Counted from the first letter of the stretch, positions 1 through 13,383 are shown. The stretch: DNA of 64,000 bases from Ceratodon purpureus (GCA_014871385.1 CM026430.1:17046995-17110994), one strand, 5' to 3'. Notes: generated from the sequence alone by a model not told the origin. Translations and numbers: made by a program.

Positions 1-13
1 GTGAGAGGCTCAC

Positions 14-1808
14 ATATTCTCGTGTCCGCGCTGTGAGGCGAGTGATGAGATTGGTCATGTTTCCAATAATATACGCTGTCAACGCCAGGTTCAGCAACAT
101 GTAGAAGATGTCATAGATCATTTCACCCCGGTTGACTGGGTGAATGTCGCCATAGCCCACAGTCGTCAGAGTGGTGATGGACCAGTACATACTCACCACA
201 TAGCGCGTCCACAGCGATTCCTCTCGGAAATCTGGAAGCACGGCTCCTATCCACGTATCGTCTTGTTTGTTTCTCGGGTGTCGTTCAGCTAGTAAGTAGT
301 AAGAGCAGGCCGCACAATGACAAGTAAACAATGTCACCTGCAGTACAGCACAAATTTTAATCAAATCCCAGAAGCTAAACCCATATGGAGCAACTACAAC
401 TATTGAGCATACACGTGACCAGCATATGTCGGTAGTTCTAAAACTACAAGCCTTAAACATATTTAAATGCATATTTATCAGACCTTGGTGCAATAGGTGA
501 TGAAAGACAGGTTCAAAATATGGCAGAGAAGACGGAGCAGAATGACAAGATCTGTATGATCGACCCAACCCAGGCTCTTCAGCAGAAGACATACCAGGAA
601 CAGTTTGACGCAACGAGTCCAGAAGTAACTGAATTTCACATTCTTCTCCACCCTGCACCACAGCTTCAACATGGTAAGTGCACAGAGAGAAGGCTCACAT
701 ATGTGAATTAGTACCAAACAAGCTCAGGATTTGAAGTAGTAGCACAAGGTTATCATGAAGTAATTGAAATAAGTAAACAACTCGTTCTCCTCAAGTAAAA
801 CAGCTTGTTTATAAATCTATGCAAAAGATACAAGTAGGGCTTCTGCAAATAATCATTTCCGTGGTATACCTCGCAAAAACAGCACTAACACGGCGTAGTC
901 GCCAGAGTCGCAACAAGTTGACGAAACTGGAAGCAAATCCCGTCTGGTACCTCCCGGTGAAAATAGCAACAACCGCAGCCAACGGCACAGTTGAGACAAC
1001 ATCCAAAACAAACCATGATCTCAGATACCTGAAAATGCCAATAAAAAGCACGCATGTTCAGTTAATATTCAGTTAATAAGAGAAGAGAGTGCCCCCTTTT
1101 CACCAAGTCATGCAGACTAGGTAAAGAACTCGAAACGACGGTCACATGTGAACAAGAGCGTGCTTTCCCACTATATTACCTGATGCCAATCTTCTTCAAG
1201 TTGCTTTCCAGCAAGAATGTTGTAGAATCAAGATAAGCTACAAAGAAGGTCAGTACAATGTCGATGAGAAACATGAAGTTGACGACATTGTCGATTACTA
1301 ACAGGGCACCTCGAGGGTGTTGTATAAACCCAAACTCGAACGGCGACACCCACGCCGAGTAGAACACCAACACCACCAACCAATACTGCCAATACCTGTC
1401 CACACAACAGGAATGTTTCAAAACTCAACCACTAAACCCATCACACTTAGCCATAAACCCTAATAGTTCCCGACTTGGAATTCTTCAAAGAATTCTCACT
1501 ACCGCGCCATGTTTCCGAAGCTCTACAACCTTACATGCAAAATTCAAACCTGCCACTACAAACCTACGCCAAATACCGTCTTCCTGAGCAAGAACGAAGG
1601 TCACAAAGTACCTGTATCGCTTGTTGTATGGATCGATCACGTATTTATCCTTGAAGACGTTTTTCTGGCTCTGGTTGGATCCAAGAGCAGGCAACATCCC
1701 ACTGCTGTACGCATGGCTGAAGATGCTGGGAGTGGACGCCTTCCGCAGATGGCTCTTCTTCACCACACCCACTGCCCCAAGAACTCTATCCACCGCCCTC
1801 CTCATCAT
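14..1808 (-). CDS. Shaker-type voltage-gated potassium channel (KAT/AKT family), 5' part
   Basis: Plasma-membrane K+ channel subunit; the gene continues past the left edge. Five coding exons chain in frame: 1612-1808, 1180-1395, 870-1028, 595-652 and 14-337, giving the first 318 residues. The start ATG at 1808 gives a short basic cytosolic N-terminus. Residues about 66-137 hold S1-S2 with [11 protein letters not shown] and [16 protein letters not shown], the plant Shaker signature. S4 carries the charged run [10 protein letters not shown] near residue 180. The pore contains [12 protein letters not shown], so the K+ selectivity filter GYGD is intact near residue 272. S6 follows with [10 protein letters not shown]. 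The cyclic-nucleotide-binding-like and KHA parts lie outside the window, so KAT and AKT subtypes (AKT has ankyrin repeats) cannot be separated. All introns are GT-AG; the last visible donor is at positions 13-12. Confidence 0.92.
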
Positions 1809-2740
1809 GCTCCCACTTCAGGCCCCAAATCCTCCACTCCACTCCGGGCACTTCACAACGGGCACTTCACTGTAAGCCATAAATTCACGACACCATCCCA
1901 AAAAGCCATCCCTCCAAGCAAGCTCCCCAACCCACCCACCCACCCACCACTCTGCCCTAAATTCCGACCTCCAAGGTGGAATTCAACACCAAGAAGAGAG
2001 CTCTCACAAGCTTCCTGCGCTCCAAGGCTCCAACACGAGATGCTGCACCTGCCCCAGCCATGCTTGCTGCGGAATTCTCCATAAAACCTCAACCCTGGAA
2101 CCCATGCTGCTCCACCATCGCCTGCCCACTTAGAACATGTCAACTGCAGATGAGAGAGAGGCCCTGAATTCATTCCAATCCATTCCAACCCAATTCTCTC
2201 CCAACCAACCACCAACAAACCAACAAACAAACAAAAACAATAATATGTGAATGGTGAAGACTCAGAAGCAACTACCTATCTATCTATCTGTGTATGTAAG
2301 TATGATGGGAGGTGAATCCTTTGAGAGAATGGGCAGAAGGTATCCCCACATAAGTTATGCCCATATGGCCATGTTGGCTGGTGAGCATGGAGATTAGGCA
2401 AATGAGGTGCAGCCATGTGCACCCCAATTCATGGTGAAAAGATGGATTCCAGTGGAACAAGTCCGGCACATTACCAGAGACAAGACAAAGACACACACAC
2501 ACACATTCACCCACCCACCCCCTGTTGTCTTTCTCTCTCTCTCTCAGTCTCGCACCTGCACAGGCAGCTCCATCACCAACTTAGCAACCAACAACAACAC
2601 CAACACTGCACCGTCACTGCACCCAAATCCAGCGTCATCACATCCACTGCATTGCATTGCAAAGTTGCATTTTGTTGTTTCCCTACCAAATATAGCACCA
2701 TGTACAGCTGGTTAGCTCATACTCATTTCTGTAATTACAT
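1809..2740. other. Upstream region of the potassium channel gene with simple repeats
   Basis: This moderate-GC stretch upstream of the channel start should hold its promoter and leader. It contains a short CCCA tract near 1929-1946, a CA run at about 2492-2505 followed by CCCA and CT runs to about 2545. No conserved reading frame is visible; the reading frames here look like low-complexity shadows. I cannot place a transcription start. Confidence 0.5.
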
Positions 2741-4639
2741 AAAAAATATTGGAAAAAGCAACCAAATTGGGAAATTTTGAACAAAATATTATCATATGCT
2801 ACTTTTAGTGATCTCTGGCTATTCTGAATTTTCTTACGAGGCTATTTTTATAGTTTTTAGAACACAATTATTTGACGTTTTTTATTTTTTTTGGGAGAAT
2901 TGACTCTTGTTGTTTAGGAAATAGGAATCATTCATTCTATGGTGGACGAGCGAGCTATGGTGCTATGGTAGAGTTATATGGAAACTTACCTACTACATTT
3001 TTTACGAATGGGGAATGAATGAATGTGTTGCTGTCACAGTGTGGCAATGTGAGAGTGACACGGAAACTTGGAAAAACTTCACTCGCATCCGTGCGGACAT
3101 ACGCTGATGTAAGTTGGCATGTTGGGCGAAGGATCATAGATCATGGATGGTGCATCGACTGCAATTTAGAGATGCATGTGATTGTCTATTTTTTACTCCA
3201 TTTGATACATACGGTCCACGCATGTAGGTTGGCGTGCACTTCTCTCTTTACGTGCCACATTGCATTATTCTCTTCAACCTTTTCCACCCCTCAACACCTA
3301 CCTTAGACTTTGGTTGAGCAACTCAGTAATAGAAGGTGGGCCTAGACATCTCTATCATCCATCTTTGATAGCCAAGATATTATTTGATGAAAGAACAAAT
3401 GAATTTTGAACTTTTTAGAGCCACTAAAAAAAATAAAAATAGTGTTATAGTGCAATACCTTAACTTTTAATGCATACTATATCTTTGTCATTTTGAAAAT
3501 AATTTTTTATCATTGATTTTATGTATCATATTTAATTTATTTAATCACTTTATAGAACTTTGTACCAAATAAAGCAAAGGATGTAAGAGTTTATTTGAAT
3601 TACATAATATAACAAATGTTTAAATGGCCTCAAAGTAAATCAACTAAAATACATTATTTTAATTTTTTTATTCTTGAAATTTGTATAACAAGATGAAACT
3701 TCTATTGTAGTCATTTAAAACTCCTAAAATATGTTTGTTTATATGCCATTCATTAAAAGAAGCACTGAATAAGTTTTAATTGAATTTTGTATTTAAATAG
3801 GCACTCAATGTTTTGTTGACTTTCAAAAATCAAGATTCTATAATATGAATTTATCATCAAATATTATACTTTTCAAAAGAAAATTGTTCCAAATCAAAGT
3901 TTAATACTTCTAGAGTTTTAAAAGATTCTATGTCCCAAAATTTCTCCAATTAATTCATTTAAAATTAACATTGAAAGTCAACACATTTGGAAAACCATTG
4001 CGGGGAGCTAGGTATGCATTACTAAATGATGAGCATTTTTGAAATCTTGAAATTAAGGAATGTTTAATATTTATTTTAAAATTCAAATGCCAAATATATA
4101 ATTTTAAAACAAATATTTTAGTTAGAATAGATGTCTTCAAAAGTCAAGGTAAAACTTGTCTTTAAACTCAAAGTTCTTAAAGAATATGTTCAAAATAAGA
4201 AGCCAATTTTAATTTTTCCAATAAAAAATGATAAATTAAAAAATACTAAAATATTGAACATTATGTTCCTCTACGTGTTTTAATGTGAAAATATTCAAAA
4301 AACATTTGTGAATGTATTAAAACATGATCTCACAACTACTCCAATATACACAAAACTCAATGTTGGAGCACATTAGCAAGAAATTCAATGGCCATTAGGA
4401 TCCATCATGTCTAAATTCCTTTTCAATACCTTTTCAATATCATAATTAAATAGAGGATCTATTTTTCATATGGCAAATAAGCTTATATTGAAAAATTCAA
4501 TTACATTAAGAAGTCTATAGCTACGACTATTAATTGATGTACGGCTAAATCTCAACAACACCAACAAAACTTATGCATGAGTATATACTTAGTCTATAGG
4601 TTTTAATCATAGCGTTTTGCATCCCTATCGGACAAATAT
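2741..4639. other. AT-rich spacer, nothing recognised
   Basis: Composition falls sharply to long A/T runs and no open frame of useful length or family resemblance is visible. This is typical of the gene-poor AT-rich spacers elsewhere in the window (about 11.4-13.3, 20-22.4, 37.8-38.7 and 54.5-56.5 kb). Confidence 0.5.
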
Positions 4640-5330
4640 GCAGACGCGTGAGACCAGAGTTGTAAATCTTGAAAGTAAAGTTATTAATCTCAAAAAGAAT
4701 ATTGAACAGCGTTTTAACAACGTAGATTAGAGGTTCAACGTTTTCGAAGCGGCAATGGACCTTCGCTTTAAAGCATTGGAGATGTAAGTGAGCTCCATTC
4801 TGTCAAAAATGAAATAGTGTAAAAAACCCTTATGTTAGACCATGTGTACAATTTTCTTTGTAAATATATAAAGGATGCGTGTTTCGCTGGACTTGGAGCC
4901 GTGATGGAGGCTAATGATACAAATGTTAAAAATCTTGAAAAGAACATGGACTAGCGTTTTAAAACTATTGAGAGTCATCTTAGTGCCATGGACAAGCGTT
5001 TTAAAACTGTCAAGAGTCATCTTAATGCCGCAGACCAGTGTTTTAATGTTGTTGATAGTAGGGCCACACCAAGGCGTGCCAACACCCTAGCGAAGACAAA
5101 AACAACAAATACCAGCCCTCCAAAGTCGGGCTGGAGCTGGAGCTCTTGGAGCCGCCGGAAGCAAGGGATGGGCGTGCATCCAGCGGCTCTAGCATCTCCA
5201 GCTCCAACCCGACTTTGGAGGGCTACTGTTTGTTGTTTTTGTCTTTGCTGGGTACTAGCCCGCCTTGGTGTGGCCTGGTATGAGAGTCATCTTAGTGCCA
5301 TATTGGCGAACATGAAATAATGCAGATATC
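4640..5330 (+). pseudogene. Eroded coiled-coil-coding relic with 42-bp units
   Basis: Read on the plus strand, this stretch gives heptad-like peptide with hydrophobic residues at regular spacing (for example RFKTIESHLSAMDK), but the frame is interrupted and no full gene remains. At its 3' part a 42-bp unit (14 residues) occurs at 4955-4996 and 4997-5038, and a third copy starts at 5039. That third copy is split by the foldback element at 5056-5280 and resumes at 5284. I do not recognise the parent protein; it could be a host coiled-coil gene or part of a mobile element. Confidence 0.45.
5056..5280. mobile_element. 225-bp foldback (inverted-repeat) element, non-autonomous
   Basis: Two arms of about 100 bp are near-perfect inverted copies; both outer ends contain GGCCACACCAAGGCG and its complement, and pairing continues inward to a short loop near 5165-5175. 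The element is GC-rich inside AT-rich DNA. It interrupts the third copy of a 42-bp repeat, so the empty site can be read off. TGA at 5053-5055 is repeated at 5281-5283, which fits a 3-bp target duplication. It has no coding capacity. It resembles a foldback MITE; the superfamily is not clear. A hairpin small-RNA locus is an alternative reading. Confidence 0.6.
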
Positions 5331-6120
5331 ATATTCACATAGGAAAAATGGAGACCATGTGAGGGTATCAGCCATTATGGATTCTTTAGCAATATATCGG
5401 CTTTGTGAGACAGATCTTACTAGCATTATGTAATGTAATTCTATGAAAGTAAAATAAAATATGAGATATTTATCCAAAGTCTATATATTTGTTTTCTCCA
5501 TATCATGAAGTTATTTTTGCAGCAATAAAGTAATTTTAACTTTCAAGTAATTTAAATTTTAATAGAATTACAAAATTTGAAGATTTTTATTTTATTTGAT
5601 ATTTAATATTTTATTTTTGAAGTGAAACGTTTTATAATTAAGGGAAAAAATTGAATGTATGTTAATATGTACATTTCATAAAGATATGCAAAAAACTATT
5701 GATAATTCTCACAATGAATCAAAGTTTTTAAGATTTATACCAGGTTAAATTAAAAAATAAAATATTAATGAAATATTTTGTTTTCAAAGAAATCTTAATC
5801 CTCAGGGTTTTTAAAAGGATCATGAATATATTTTATGAAGATATACACAAATATATAAATCGCAAATTATATCAAAAAATAAATAAAAATTAAAAATTAT
5901 TTCAAGGGTTTAAAATTTTTATTAAAAACCCTTCAATTTTTCAAAAAAGTTGCATGTTTCCAAAAATTGACATTTGATACATTCATGAGAGGGCATGTCT
6001 TTTTGTTTAATATATATCAGAACAAAGACTCTTAAAGATGAAAATTTAAACTATACTATCAAGGTTGGTTGGTCTGTAAGACCGTGCCAATTTTGGATTT
6101 TATGTAGAGTTGACTTAGCT
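5331..6120. other. AT-rich spacer, nothing recognised
   Basis: Low-complexity A/T-rich sequence with no open frame, RNA gene or repeat structure that I can support. Confidence 0.5.
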
Positions 6121-6607
6121 AATAATTGATTGAAGGGGACTGCCTATTCTGTTCTATTTTTTGTTGAAAGATTAGAGTCCTTCTCCTGAACGAGACCACC
6201 ATGCTGGAGCAGGGAATCGAACTCTCGCCCAAACCCAAACACAAAGACACAGCCCCCATCATCCAATCGAGCGTCGACGCCACGACCAGACCACGTGGCA
6301 CGGCCGCTTACGTGTCAAGGCATCGGGGAGGGGGGCGAGTTGGGCAGGAGCCAAGTGGCACCCCAAGCTGGCGCAGCATGGGAAGTGGAAGTAAGAAAGA
6401 ATCCACAGTCTACGTTGTCCAAACATCCTCCACTGTGCACTGTGCAGTTAGTTGTTTTGCAAACAAACGAAGGCACTCCCTCTTTCTCTGTCTCTCTCTC
6501 ATAGCTGCATTGTTTGAAACAGGCTCACAGCTTAGTTGAGTGGATCGGAGGAATCATCCGATCTGTGGAGCTCACTCACTGTGGCTGAGGCAGTGTGTCT
6601 TCCATTG
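6121..6607 (+). promoter_or_regulatory. Probable promoter and first leader exon of the anoctamin gene
   Basis: GC content rises here, ahead of the anoctamin coding start. A CT-rich run (about 6480-6500) lies near a plausible transcription start. The leader would end at 6607, where a good donor (GTAAAT) begins. No TATA box is evident. The boundaries are inferred. Confidence 0.4.
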
Positions 6608-7030
6608 GTAAATGCTCATTGAGATTGCCACACGCGTGGGGGAGGTTGTAACAGGTACCATATCTACATGTACCATCACTGCATGCATATATGCAACATG
6701 GTTTTTGATTAATTGCATGGGCACATAATTTGTGTTCGCTCGCATGCATGCCCCAACTTATGGATTCATGTGTGGAAGTGGAGGCTTTTGAGGATGGTTG
6801 ATGATTCTGGTCTTTATGGAAAAATTTGCATGCTTTGGAGGATTCTGGTTAGGTGTGGTTGTTCGTGGTTATGGCAGATGAATATGGTTGTTGTGGTTGT
6901 TGGTGATGATGCTGTTTTTTGGAAAAAAAATGAATTGGTTAGAATGTTGGAGTCAGGGAGGGGTGAGGTTTTGGCAAACTTGAAGGAAATTGAGTGTTGT
7001 GGTGTTGAGGAATCCTGCTTATTGTTGCAG
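6608..7030 (+). other. Probable leader (5' UTR) intron of the anoctamin gene
   Basis: A donor at 6608 and a strong acceptor ending at 7030 (TTGTTGCAG) lie 6 bases before the start codon at 7037. Between them is T-rich, G/T-biased sequence typical of plant introns. The plus-strand frame running through it is not conserved and is read here as intron. Confidence 0.5.
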
Positions 7031-7036
7031 GTGTAG

Positions 7037-10000
7037 ATGGAAATGGAGGAGTCTGCTAGAAAATCGACGTGGGATGTGAATGCGAAGGAGACGAATTCTG
7101 CGCCACCTTTTGAGATTGCCATAGTGATTGACTCTAGAGAAGTGGAAAACAAACGAAATGTAAGCGGTGATTCTGTCCTTTGCAAGTCTCTGTTTAATGC
7201 TACGGAGGTGATTAAAGTTGATCGCCCTGACGAATTGGTGAATCGTGGCTTGGTTGCAGGAATTGGGAGGGGATCCCATTAGGCATCTGTCCACAGCGTT
7301 ATCGAATGCTGGCTTAGTCGTTGAGACCGACGATGGCGCGAACCACTTGGTTTATGTCAAGATCGCAGCTCCACTTGAGGTTATTGGCCGAGCAGCGGAG
7401 AAGCTGAGGCTCAGGAAGCCCACGAATGTAGGTATGGGATTGGCTGATTCTCTAAACCATCTTAGTGCTGATTTGCGAATATAAGGTAGGGAACCATGAC
7501 TTCCCACTTGGAGGAATTTGACATAGAGGGGTGGAATGAACCTCAGCTGGTGTACCTGAGTTCCCTAGTTCAACAGGTTCAGACTCGGAAAGTAGACAAT
7601 TTCCTGAGATTCTACAGGTGTTTCACAAAATGGACTACGCATGCTCTTGAAGGTTACAGGACATGGCCCGGGGAGTTTGTTACAGACTTCAAAAAGCAAC
7701 CATAGACATGTTTCTGTTTATGTTCAGTTCTCTTGGAATAGAGAGGTTACACATGTGAGAAATTGAGAATTGGGATAATGGTGGGATAAGGATCTTTGCC
7801 ACCATGAAATGATGAGAGATGTGCTTAGGTTGTATAGTACTCATGGAGGGAGGAATGAATGGCAGGGCTTGATGTGGTGTTCGATTGGGAGCGTCGGGAT
7901 GCTTTTAGCCGACAGCCATTGGGGGATGCTCTGTTCAGCTGGACGGAACGCTACCAGTGTCTCATAGCCATCGTCAACACCGTGACCGGCACTGGCAACA
8001 CCTCAGAACCCCTTGTGAAGAAATTGCAAGATGCTGGGGTTATCAAAGAAGTCATGCCTTTGCATCGTAAGCCTCTTTGCCGTACCCTTTTGCCTTTCTC
8101 CGTGGTTGTTTGGGCTGTGATGTAATGTCATCACTCATTCGATGGTTGTTGATTTTGATTTGCAGAGGAGCAGCAACGAAAGTGGCTGGTGGAACATTGG
8201 GCCATGAGGTGGATGGACTTCACTAGTCAGCCCCTCGATGCTATATATGCATACTTCGGTGCGAAGGTGAATTTCAGAATTCTATAAGTTGTATGCTGTT
8301 GAATTAATTTTTTTCTCTGGACCTATGGTTTGGATGGGTTTGGCTTACTTGATGTGATGTCGTTCTTGCAGGTGGCTATCTATTTCGCCTTCTTGGGCAT
8401 GTATACACAGTGGCTCATTTTCCCGGCCGTTTTGGGAATCATACTGAACTTGACAGATCAGGGGTTAGTCGCTGAACTTCCAAATAATAATTGGATTTAA
8501 GCACAAGTAATCCTTTTTTTGTTTCAAACAAATGCGAAAGAAGTATCAACTAGGATATTGCAGATTAAGAAAGAAGTGGGAATATTGAACTGTTGCAGAT
8601 TTCGCGGCGTCTTAAATAAAGACAGTGAGGCCTTCCTAATGCTGTAAGATAGAATCCAGAAACAGGAACTATTTGATAATGTAAGGCTTTGGAGTCTTGT
8701 AGAATACTCTTAGCCTAACGTATATAATCAAACAACATAACAAGACACAACTTTATGAAACATTGCAAATTTCAGAAAGAACCATATAGTAACTGTGTCA
8801 CAGTGCTTGAAATATTCTCTCAAATGACATTCTGTCTTGCCGCCTTGTCTTGGACAGAGCATTGGAGCCAGCGGTGCCTCCAGTTTACGCCATGATTGTC
8901 GTCGTCTGGGCAGTTGTGTTCCTCCAGTTTTGGCGTCGGAGGAATGCAAGCCTCCAGAACAAGTAAGCATATTGCTCACTATTTTTCTCTACTTGTGATC
9001 GACCGAGATGCAGTTACAATCTATGTCCACAATTTCAAACACCATATCACAGTAAATATTGTCTATTAGAGCAGCTTAGTATGCTAAATGGCACCAACAA
9101 AAAATCACAATGCATCCCAGGATCTAAAGTTGAAAGTCCTCAGAATCTGTGCTAGAGTTTGTGGAAATTGCCAACACGATGAAAGATCATGTCATACATA
9201 CTTTACAAATTGATGTTGGGAAAGTCAATCATTGTTAACTTTGGCTTACCCCGGGATTGTAAACCATGCTGCAGCTGGGGGATGAGTTACGAGAGTGAGG
9301 AGCTTCAGACAATCAAAGCCCTCACGAAGGAGCAGCAAGGGGCGCTCCTCAGAGGAGCTGCGGATCAAGAGGAGGTGTATGGCGCCAACGTCTCCGATTA
9401 TGAGGCCAAGGTCCTGGGCAGAGAGGAATGGCTGACTCGCATCCGCACATTGAAGAACAACATGATTGCTGTCACTTGCATTTTGTGTGTCCAGTTGCCG
9501 TTTGAGCTTCTATATGCTCACCTCAACAAATTCGCTCCCAACGACCTCATCAAGTACATCCTTACCGCAGTTTACATCCTATCAATCCAGTACCTTACCA
9601 AGGTCGGAGGCCAAGTCGCCATAGCGCTGACGAAATCGCAGCAGCTGGTGAACAAGGAGGCCGCAGCAAACAGCATGATTTACAAGGTGTTTGGAGTTTA
9701 TTTCTTGCAATCGTATATCGGCCTCTTCTATCAAGCCATCCTGCACAAAGATTTCAGCACCCTCCGTTCCATGTTGGCACAGCGCCTCATCGTCTCTCAG
9801 GTATGGCACGGACAACAGTGATATGTATATGATCATTTAATAAAACATTTTTTATTCTAATGCTTTGGTGACTATGGTTACATGTGAGCAATCATGTTTT
9901 CTTTGGCTGCGAATGCAGTTGATGAGCAACGTCGTGGAGAATCTGGTGCCTTATGCGACATACCGGTGGGCGGAGTACAAGGCCAGGAAGGCAGAGGATC

Positions 10001-11171
10001 AAATTAAGAGAGAAACGGGAGAGAATGCACCTGACAGCCATGTGTCCCGCATGGACAAGGAGTTCTTGACACCGAAATACGAAGCCAGTATTGGAAGCGA
10101 CTTCGAAGACGGCCTGTTCGATGGTGCGTAACCATCTTTATTCTCATTTTCTAATCCCAAGCAATCAGCACATGTTGTTCTTCTTCTGAAGTTGTTCGTA
10201 TGATGTGTCAGATTCAAATATGAAAATGAGATCGCAATCTGTGTGTTGGACTGCAGATTTCTTGGAGCTTGCCGTGCAGTTTGGAATGGTGACCATGTTT
10301 GCGAGCGCTTACCCGCTTGTTGCCTCCTTTGCCCTTCTCGTAAGCACCCTTTCTCTTTTCTGCAATGCACTGATCAAGCTAAACGAGTCAGTGTTTGGAT
10401 AACACTCCCTTAGGCTGCACATCGTCGTTTTCCCATGTCGCAAAACGCTCCGAAATAGTGACCAAAGCACTCAAAATGTCTCTATGTTGTGCCACGCAGA
10501 ACAACCTCGTGGAGATCCGGTCAGACGCACTGAAGCTCCTGGTGACGATGCGGCGGCCGGCTCCGAGACAAGCAGCCTCCATCGGTGCCTGGCTATCCAT
10601 CTTCCAAGTATGTCTTAAGAACTCTCTCTCACTTCCATAGTCCGTTTCATGACGTACATTGTCAAGATGATCTTAAAACCTCCAAAAACAGAAAACCTAA
10701 ACATGCAAGTTTGCGGTGACAGAACCTCGGAGTGGTAGCCATCGTCACCAACTGCGCATTGCTGGTATGCTTATACGACGACGCAGGACGGTGGAAGATC
10801 GAGCCAGGCCTGGCCGCCATCCTCCTGCTAGAGCACTTGCTTCTCCTCGCCAAGTTCGGATTCTCGTGGTTCGTCGCCGAGGTGAGCTCCTCATAACACA
10901 GCTAAACCAGCTCAGTCGAAGAATGCTTCTCTTCTCTTCATAGAGTCCAGGCACCTAAATCATCTTCCTTGAAGAGCTTAATTTCGTTCTGAGTACACCC
11001 ATTCGCATGTTGTCTGTCTGTCTGTGTGTGCAGGAGCCTGCATGGCTGAAAGCTCGCCGCATCAAGAAGGCGTACATCCAAGACCATGTTTCCCACCGGC
11101 TGCTTGGGATCCTGGAGGAGAGCTCCCAAGAGGAAATTTTGCAAGCTGTGCAAAATCCTGCTCTTGCCTGA
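7037..11171 (+). CDS. Anoctamin/TMEM16-like membrane protein
   Basis: Twelve coding exons close in frame: 7037-7159, 7260-7431, 7866-8066, 8166-8266, 8372-8463, 8858-8962, 9275-9800, 9919-10123, 10257-10339, 10500-10607, 10723-10881 and 11034-11171, giving 670 residues. The order of blocks matches the single plant anoctamin-like protein I recall (Arabidopsis At1g73020). These include [34 protein letters not shown], then [11 protein letters not shown] as the first membrane segment near residue 205. [29 protein letters not shown] and [19 protein letters not shown] follow, and [20 protein letters not shown] near the end. Family members are Ca2+-activated chloride channels or lipid scramblases, or ER-plasma membrane tethers; which applies here cannot be told from sequence. 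The large exon at 9275-9800 carries the central transmembrane block. Confidence 0.93.
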
Positions 11172-13383
11172 GTAGCTTCGATCATCGCTTCATGATCTGC
11201 ACGACGGTGACCAGCAATGCAGAGTCCGTTTTGTACGTGCTGAAATATAATTTGTCATTAGTTAAGATATTGTTCCGCAATCTTCCGTTGTGTAGGAAGT
11301 TGTGGGCATTTAGGACGGCTGTTCAGTAACACAAATATAGGAGGAGGTTGTAAACATTAGTTGCTTTATTAGCTCAAGATTTGCATGTGTAATTTCTTAG
11401 CCGTGTAAAGGGAAGTGATTTATTGCGAGCACCTTGTTTTTCTGAATTCTTAGTTACGTTGTGAAATGTTGGATATGAGTCTACATTCAATTCTTTTTGT
11501 CACGTGTTTGATATTTAACAGTTTTCTTTGAAGCTTAGTTTCTCAACATACTATACGACTATTGACAGGTGAAATATTAAGTATCACAAATGAGTTGGTT
11601 GAAGATGATGAATGATGATTCAGCTTTAATATATGATTGTTCAAGTAATCATATCCAAATGTGGATTTCACTTCTAATTCTGTGGAATAAGTAACCACTG
11701 GATCAGCTAAACAAATTCGAAAATTTGATTTCAGCCACAGCATATTAGGAACCTTGCTGGTTGATCTGGATTAAAACATTATCAGCTAGAACCCCTGTGA
11801 TATTATTTTTAGTATTTGGTGCCATGATAGAAATTGATAATATATTCTTCTCATTATGATGACACAAGAAACAGAATGCATGGCAAAAGCAACCTCTCCT
11901 CAGAATCTTTACAATTTTGATTCTACTCAGTTGGCTGTTTGTAAAGGGAATTGATAGTGATCACCTTGGGGTCTGTATCCACAAATGTATTGCTACAAAA
12001 GAAGTAAACTACAGCCTTGATTTAAAATATGAAATTATCCACAAAAATAAGATACTAGAAATGAACTATCAAACTTGTTTTTGTCAATATCTGAATTTTA
12101 TTTATGATATTCATTAGTAATTGTATTTTGATTAGAATTGAAGCTCACCATTTCATACCAAATTACTATATAATAATATATTTTAGAATGAAACTTTTTT
12201 TTTTAGCTGTTAAAATCATACCTTCATTTATGCATAAGTACTTTTTTATTTGATGGCCACTTGCTTTATTTTAGTAGGTCACTTCTAACACATACACCTT
12301 AAAGTAATCAAATATAGAAAACCTATCAATAGAGTTCTTTGGCAATTAACCATCATTAGACTCATATCCAATTTTACTCGTCAAAGTAATATTATCTATT
12401 ATAAAATAACCCACCGTTGGCATTTAAGTATTACGAATTCTTGAGAGAATGTTAGTGAGTGGTGTAAGGTTCTATTGTTAATGGAAATTACTACTACATA
12501 AATTTGAACATGAAGAATTTTCTTAATTGAAATGGGTTTCAAAGTTCTTTCAGCTTAGAAAATCTGAATAAATTTCAAAGTTAGGAAACAAATCATACCA
12601 AAGTTTGTTTATTCCATGAAAACTAACTTCCAATTCATGAAAATCATTACCCTATAAATGGCTGGTCCAGTGTAGGTAGCTGGATTTATTGTAATAAGGT
12701 AGTTTGGTTCAGAATAAACTCATGTAAGAATAACTCCTATATTCTTAAACTCATGGCCGCTTCAGCGCTAGTTCTAGGACGTTATGTTGTTTCTTGCATG
12801 TTTTATGCAGACTTTTTACGATATAAAATTACTCAGAAGGACTCGGAGAAAGAACCGTCAGTATAAATACCATCCCCTCCGTGATGAACCCGGAATCTGA
12901 ACGGCACATGAACAGGAACTCACCCTGTGCAGGTTGTTACCTGTAAACCCACGACCCCAACTCATAAAGTGAGTGAAAGGATGCAGTGGTTACAGTGTAC
13001 ACCGTTAGCCTAGTACACTATCAGTTGGACACTTCCACGCTATTTAGTTAATCGATCAGCAATAATGAAGTGATCATTGACTAGTGAGTAAATCCGAAAC
13101 CAGGTGAAACAGTGTCCACAACATCAAGTGTTTGGAAAAGTATGAATGGTAGAAAGAAAGAATGGCTTGCATGTTGCAAGTAAAAAATTATTACACTTGG
13201 GATATCGTTTTCAGTCAATATTTACTAGTGACTAGTGAATGATTGGTAGATAAATCGTATGCGAAGCGAAGAATAGTATGCTAATATGCTAAGCGGTGTA
13301 CAGCTCACTTAAAAGCTTCATGTTAGATAATTCATATCTTAGAATTCCGTATTCTAGCGGGTTCCAGTTCACAATCAAGTTTA
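11172..13383. other. Spacer between convergent anoctamin and amylase genes
   Basis: The first few hundred bases should be the 3' UTR of the anoctamin gene, and the last part the 3' UTR of the amylase gene on the other strand. The middle (about 11.5-12.8 kb) is AT-rich with no coding signal. A locally GC-richer piece at about 12850-12980 has no tRNA fold or reading frame that I can support. Confidence 0.5.

Noticed and set aside
6190-6320. tRNA-like T-arm (AGTTCGATTCC on the minus strand)
   Set aside because: The bases around it do not form a 5-bp T stem, and no acceptor or anticodon arm can be drawn.
7245-7484. ATG at 7245 as an alternative anoctamin start
   Set aside because: It falls inside the first intron; the exon at 7037-7159 joins in frame at 7260 and supplies the conserved FEIAIVID block.
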